From Paludibacteraceae bacterium (GTDB lineage Bacteria; Bacteroidota; Bacteroidia; Bacteroidales; Paludibacteraceae): a stretch of 9,581 bases of DNA. Of the stretch, positions 6,677 through 9,581 are shown piece after piece. The position numbers and the translations under genes were made by a program. The first letter of the stretch is position 1; each line of letters begins with the position of its first letter. Under the pieces are notes generated by a model that worked only from the letters and a program-made list of their open reading frames with translations, was not told the origin of the DNA and did not search any database. The stretch is from assembly GCA_023227695.1 (NCBI GenBank), contig JALNVE010000109.1, positions 1 to 9,581 on the forward strand. The letters are read 5' to 3'.

Positions 6677-8173
6677 TTATTTAATGTAGTCTGCCCAGTT
6701 TGTTTTACGCATATCGCCGCTCTTCGCAAATTCGATGTGCATACCCAAAGCAGCTTGTAATGTGATAGGAGTATGGGCTGTTTTTCCCAACTTCAAGTAA
6801 TCCCACAAAAGCTCTTTGAAATCTGGATGAACACAGTTTTCGATGATGGTCTTTGCACGTTGGATAGGAGTCTTTCCTCTCAAATCGGCAATACCTTGTT
6901 CGGTAATGATGATGTTGACAGAGTGCTCGCTGTGGTCTAAGTGACTTACCATTGGAACGATAGGGCTGATCTTACCATCCTTCTGGATTGAAGGACAAGT
7001 GAAGATAGAGATGTAAGCGTTTCTTGTGAAGTCGCCTGAACCTCCGATACCGTTCATCATCTTTGTTCCTAATACGTGAGTTGAGTTTACGTTTCCGAAG
7101 ATATCTGCCTCCAAAGCGGTGTTGATAGAGATCACACCGAGACGACGGATAACCTCAGGGCTGTTTGAAATCTCAGCCGGACGAAGCACGAACTTGTCTT
7201 TGAAGAATGGAAGGTTATGGTAGATATCTGCCATAGCCTCGTCTGTTACTGTCAAAGAGCAACCGCTGGCGAAGGTGATACGACCATTTTTCATCAATTT
7301 CACTACAGAGTCTTGGATCACCTCTGTGTACATGGTGAAGGCTGGAACCTCTGGATTTTGGCCCAAGCAACCTAAAACGGCGTTGGCAACGTTTCCTACA
7401 CCAGACTGAAGAGGAAGGAATTCCTTAGGAATGATTCCCAAACGAAGTTGAGAAACCAGGAAGTCTGCTACGTTCTGACCAATCTTTGCAGTGGTCTCGT
7501 CAATCGGAGTGAACTTGCTCATGCTGTTTCCAAGTTCTGTCTCGACAACAGCGACGATCTTGTTTGGATCTACCTTCAATACAGGAGAACCACAACGGTC
7601 GTTTACCTTAAATACAGGGATAGCCTCTCTGTGAGGAGGATCCTTCAGTTCACATATATCGTGAATTCCTTTTAATTCTTTCTTATGCTTGTGATTTAAT
7701 TCAACGATGACTTTCTTTGCCATACGAGTATAGGTCTGGATGTTTCCTACACCAGAGGTAAGGACAATCTCACCGTTCTCGGTAACGTCAGCTGCTTCGA
7801 CAATGGCAACGTCAATGACTCCGTAGAAACCATAACGAACCTCTTGCGCAAGTTGTGAAAGGTGCATATCCACATAATCCACCTCTTGTGCGTTGATGGC
7901 ATTTCTTATATCCAAATTGTTTTGGTATGGAGCTCTAAATCCAATGGCCTTTGCTCTTGACAAAGCACCATCAAGTGGGTCGCCTGAGGATGCTCCTGTT
8001 ACAACGTTAATTTTAAATGGACGGCCTTTAGCGTGTTCCTCTTCTGCGATCTTCGCGATAGCTGAAGGGACGGCCTTAGGAACTCCTGCTGCTGTAAAAC
8101 CACTAAATCCGACTTGGTCGCCGTTCTTCACAAACTGTGCTGCTTCTTCGGCGGTCATAAATCTCAATGCCAT
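6677..8173 (-). CDS. Class I CoA-transferase (succinyl-CoA:acetate CoA-transferase / acetyl-CoA hydrolase family)
   Basis: The enzyme moves CoA between small acids, for example acetyl-CoA or propionyl-CoA and succinate, through a glutamyl-CoA thioester. In Bacteroidales such enzymes serve the acetate/succinate/propionate fermentation end-steps. The ATG at 8171-8173 gives 498 residues starting MALRFMTAEEAAQFVKNGDQ, close to the roughly 500 of AarC/Cat1-type relatives. A longer frame from 8260 would add 29 non-conserved residues and overlap the promoter box. Visible motifs are GFSGFTAAGVPKAVP (22-36), SGVGNVANAVLG (257-268), MYTEVIQDSV (281-290) with E284 as the expected catalytic glutamate by analogy to AarC Glu294, and the oxyanion loop GIGGSGDFTR (375-384). 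The exact acyl substrates cannot be decided from sequence. It is monocistronic, with its own terminator, 294 nt downstream of a tetR gene in the same orientation. Confidence 0.92.
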   Translation of the reverse strand: MALRFMTAEEAAQFVKNGDQVGFSGFTAAGVPKAVPSAIAKIAEEEHAKGRPFKINVVTGASSGDPLDGALSRAKAIGFRAPYQNNLDIRNAINAQEVDYVDMHLSQLAQEVRYGFYGVIDVAIVEAADVTENGEIVLTSGVGNIQTYTRMAKKVIVELNHKHKKELKGIHDICELKDPPHREAIPVFKVNDRCGSPVLKVDPNKIVAVVETELGNSMSKFTPIDETTAKIGQNVADFLVSQLRLGIIPKEFLPLQSGVGNVANAVLGCLGQNPEVPAFTMYTEVIQDSVVKLMKNGRITFASGCSLTVTDEAMADIYHNLPFFKDKFVLRPAEISNSPEVIRRLGVISINTALEADIFGNVNSTHVLGTKMMNGIGGSGDFTRNAYISIFTCPSIQKDGKISPIVPMVSHLDHSEHSVNIIITEQGIADLRGKTPIQRAKTIIENCVHPDFKELLWDYLKLGKTAHTPITLQAALGMHIEFAKSGDMRKTNWADYIK

Positions 8174-8257
8174 AATTACTTGTATATATTTAAATGAAAA
8201 ACGTCTATGTGCAAATTTTTTGATATGAAAAAATGCGTGCCCTAAAATAAGGGTATG

Positions 8258-8265
8258 CAAAAATA
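8258..8265 (-). promoter_or_regulatory. Candidate -7 box of the CoA-transferase gene
   Basis: The minus strand reads TATTTTTG, matching TAnnTTTG, about 84 nt upstream of the chosen ATG. No clear TTTG sits 19-21 nt further upstream, so the promoter may be weak or activator-aided. An imperfect hairpin (8233-8257: GCGTGCCCT / AGGGTATGC) directly follows and would lie at the start of the transcript. Because translation from 8260 would overlap this box, it also argues for the shorter protein. Confidence 0.35.
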
Positions 8266-8380
8266 CAACTTATTCTTTATTTTTTGTAGAAAAAAGTTCA
8301 AAAATGCAAAGTAGAGATATCAAAATGATGGTTTTAAGCCAGTGAATGCTGTCTTGTGTAATCGACCTGCTGAAAGCATA

Positions 8381-8440
8381 GCCGTTGTCAATTAGACAAT
8401 TTGGACTTGTTCGATTGATTGTTCTGCCTTTGACAACAGC
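8381..8440 (-). repeat. Inverted repeat with 11-bp arms between tetR and the CoA-transferase gene
   Basis: The arms are 8381-8391 and 8430-8440 (core GTTGTCAA / TTGACAAC), with a 38-nt loop. The one unmatched pair would be a tolerated G-U in the minus-strand RNA but C-A in the plus-strand RNA, which favours a role in the leftward transcript. It starts 28 nt after the tetR stop. There is no U-tract, so it is not a standard terminator. Confidence 0.45.
8385..8399. promoter_or_regulatory. Palindrome, possible operator upstream of the CoA-transferase gene
   Basis: TTGTC-AATTA-GACAA is a perfect palindrome with a 5-nt spacer. It matches the palindrome at 9126-9140 at 10 of 15 positions, including the whole central block TCAAnTAGA. 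Size and symmetry fit a TetR-family operator. It lies about 120 bp upstream of the candidate -7 box, which is rather far for direct repression. Binding is inferred only. Confidence 0.3.
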
Positions 8441-8467
8441 CCATCAAAAAATCAGACAAATCCCTCT

Positions 8468-9070
8468 TTATTTCTTTATCGTATCGTAAATGCTGTAAAG
8501 AAGCTTCTTAATTTCGGCTCCTGTTACCTGTGCTTCAATAGCACTGTTGAACCCAAGCCCTACATATGAATAACGGATTATTTTAGCTGTGTTAATGCTG
8601 TCCACATCTTCTCTTAACTCACCTTTTGCTTTGGCCATGTCAATCACTTTTGTCCACATATTAATCTCCTCATTGTTGATGTGAGGGAAAATTTTGGCAT
8701 ATTTGGGGTCGAATCGGCCTATTTCCAGGAAAAAGGCAAAACCTCTGTTGGCAAAAGAGGTCATTTGAGAAAATTTTGTACCATAATTGTCCATGACTCC
8801 CTCTACACGTGCAATATAGAAATCGATGAATTGTTTCATGGAGATGTCAGGAACTTCGCCAAACTTATTCTCAGGCTTCTGCATTCTTATGATATAAGAA
8901 TCAATAGTATTCCTGAAAATGTCTTCTTTAGATTTAAATCTAGAATACAAACTTGGCTTTTGGATGCCAACAGCATTAGCTATATCAGCAATAGAAGTTC
9001 TATCGTATCCTTTAACCAGAAACAACATCGCTGCTTTTTGAATAATCTCTTCGTTTGTGGTTTTACTCAT
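8468..9070 (-). CDS. TetR/AcrR-family transcriptional regulator
   Basis: This is a 200-residue helical regulator that binds a DNA palindrome as a dimer and releases it on binding a small ligand. The start at 9068-9070 (MSKTTNEEIIQKAAMLFLVK) places the DNA-binding domain at the N-terminus, as usual. A longer frame from 9142 adds 24 unrelated residues. The TetR_N domain covers about 6-52: helix 1 IIQKAAMLFLVKGYDRTS, then the helix-turn-helix IADIANAVGIQKPSLYSRF at 27-45, and the typical F-S/K-KEDIF ending. The C-terminal ligand/dimer domain (about 70-195) is family-variable, so the ligand is unknown. It points the same way as the CoA-transferase gene, 294 nt downstream, and could control it; that link is inference from proximity and shared palindromes. 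Confidence 0.9.
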   Translation of the reverse strand: MSKTTNEEIIQKAAMLFLVKGYDRTSIADIANAVGIQKPSLYSRFKSKEDIFRNTIDSYIIRMQKPENKFGEVPDISMKQFIDFYIARVEGVMDNYGTKFSQMTSFANRGFAFFLEIGRFDPKYAKIFPHINNEEINMWTKVIDMAKAKGELREDVDSINTAKIIRYSYVGLGFNSAIEAQVTGAEIKKLLYSIYDTIKK

Positions 9071-9125
9071 TTCAATTGTTTGAATTTGTTTGACAAAATA
9101 AAAAGCTGAGAATATATTGTTTATT

Positions 9126-9140
9126 GTATCAAATAGATAC
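9126..9140. promoter_or_regulatory. Palindrome upstream of tetR, possible autoregulatory operator
   Basis: GTATC-AAATA-GATAC is a perfect palindrome, extending by one more pair to 9125-9141. It ends 55 bp upstream of the chosen tetR start codon. TetR-family genes are often self-repressed from such sites. Its core is shared with the palindrome at 8385-8399. Confidence 0.35.
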
Positions 9141-9155
9141 ATGAACAGATAGAAT

Positions 9156-9174
9156 AAGAAATCGAAGATTTCCT
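9156..9174 (-). repeat. Short hairpin in the tetR leader
   Basis: GAAATC-GAA-GATTTC at 9158-9172 is a perfect inverted repeat. In the minus-strand RNA it extends to 8 bp with a G-U pair and a UUC loop, followed by the U-rich UUAUUCU. It could be a weak attenuator or an additional protein-binding palindrome. Confidence 0.3.
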
Positions 9175-9324
9175 ACTCGTAATATTCTCAGACGGGTGCT
9201 AAATTTTATCTTGCCAATATATATAACGCTGAATAAGTAAGAAGAAATCAGCGATTTTACAAGGAACCATAACAGAGATAGTCTGATTATAGTTCTTTCA
9301 CGCGTCTAATGCACTAAAATAATT

Positions 9325-9369
9325 TAACGCAAATTTAATTATAAAAAATACTAACGCAAAAAAATACTA
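9325..9369. repeat. Short direct repeats in an AT-rich tract
   Basis: TAACGCAAA occurs at 9325-9333 and 9352-9360 (27 bp apart). AAAAAATACTA occurs at 9343-9353 and 9359-9369 (16 bp apart). The repeats overlap the candidate promoter boxes at 9330-9360 and may be part of it or of a binding site. There is no sign of an origin gene nearby. Confidence 0.35.
9330..9360 (-). promoter_or_regulatory. Consensus-like Bacteroidetes promoter reading towards tetR
   Basis: On the minus strand TTTG (9357-9360), 19 nt, then TAAATTTG (9330-9337) fit the consensus TTTG-N19-21-TAnnTTTG exactly. Transcription would begin near 9322-9325 and give a leader of about 250 nt before tetR. The region is very AT-rich, so a chance match is possible. 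Confidence 0.45.
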
Positions 9370-9461
9370 TAATAAATTTTGAATGTCGTTTTTTGTGATA
9401 AGATAAAAATGGGATTTTTTGCATTTAGCAAAGGTGGTTATGGTTGGTCAATTAAGCTAAT

Positions 9462-9581
9462 TGTCACGTCCTGAAATAGCGTTACAACAAAAAAGTAACG
9501 AATATGAAAGGAAAAGAAAGACAGTACGTTAGACGTTCACAAAAAGACTACCCGATGAGCTTTAAGCTTGCGGTAGTAAGA
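9462..9581 (+). mobile_element. Left end of an IS3-family insertion sequence (continues beyond window)
   Basis: The element appears to start near 9462 with TGTCACGTCCTGAAATAG, a TG-starting terminus of the sort seen in Bacteroidales IS3 elements, about 42 bp before the transposase OrfA start. The other end and the target duplication are outside the window, so the exact boundary is an inference. Confidence 0.6.
9504..9581 (+). CDS. IS3-family transposase OrfA, N-terminal part (cut by window edge)
   Basis: An ATG at 9504-9506 opens a frame that stays open to the last base, 26 codons: MKGKERQYVRRSQKDYPMSF and then KLAVVR. The 'Y-MSFKL-VV' stretch is the usual beginning of the helix-turn-helix of IS3-type OrfA proteins, which bind the IS ends and form a fusion with OrfB by programmed frameshifting. 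Too little is present to judge whether the element is intact. It points away from tetR. Confidence 0.7.
   Translation, partial: MKGKERQYVRRSQKDYPMSFKLAVVR

Noticed and set aside
7893..8228. 111-codon plus-strand frame opposite the CoA-transferase gene
   Set aside because: Antisense shadow of a strongly conserved coding region; its composition mirrors that codon usage.
8174..8260. 29-codon N-terminal extension of the CoA-transferase
   Set aside because: It overlaps the candidate promoter and hairpin, and the internal ATG gives the family-typical N-terminus.
8681..9109. 142-codon plus-strand frame opposite tetR
   Set aside because: It lies wholly antisense to a gene with a clear TetR domain and shows no recognisable product.

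Overview
The window looks like a chromosomal segment from a Bacteroidales bacterium (Bacteroides/Parabacteroides-like). The evidence is the protein sequences, the AT-rich intergenic regions, the lack of strong Shine-Dalgarno sequences, promoter-like boxes of the Bacteroidetes type (TAnnTTTG), and IS30- and IS3-type transposase fragments at the two edges. All five accessory-free metabolic or transport blocks read leftwards on the minus strand. Only the two transposase fragments read rightwards.

Layout from left to right. Positions 1-111 hold the C-terminal tail of an IS30-family transposase (+), followed by about 165 bases without a gene. Positions 276-6290 hold a complete phosphate-acquisition operon on the minus strand. 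In transcription order it is: a candidate Pho-box array and promoter (6221-6287), an OprO/OprP-type outer-membrane porin, pstS, an intercistronic hairpin, pstC, pstA, pstB, phoU and a perfect 13-bp hairpin. The logic is passage of phosphate through the outer membrane (porin), periplasmic capture (PstS), inner-membrane ABC transport (PstC/PstA/PstB) and signalling or flux control (PhoU). No PhoR/PhoB-type two-component pair lies in the window.

Positions 6290-6618 contain no convincing gene. A strong intrinsic terminator (6619-6648) ends a class I CoA-transferase gene of the succinyl-CoA:acetate / acetyl-CoA hydrolase family (6677-8173). Its upstream region carries a promoter-like box and a set of inverted repeats. 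Next comes a TetR-family regulator (8468-9070) with a long, structured upstream region. A consensus-like promoter sits at 9330-9360. The window ends in the left end of an IS3-family element (from about 9462) with the first 26 codons of its OrfA.

The most interesting signals are: (1) PstC carries an extra periplasmic segment of about 120 residues, part of which is clearly homologous to the PstS encoded next door but lacks the phosphate-binding loop; (2) hexamers spaced every 11 bp just upstream of the porin-pst promoter resemble a Pho box; (3) two palindromes with a shared core lie upstream of tetR and of the CoA-transferase gene, suggesting a regulator-operator pair; (4) a roughly 250-nt structured leader lies in front of tetR.
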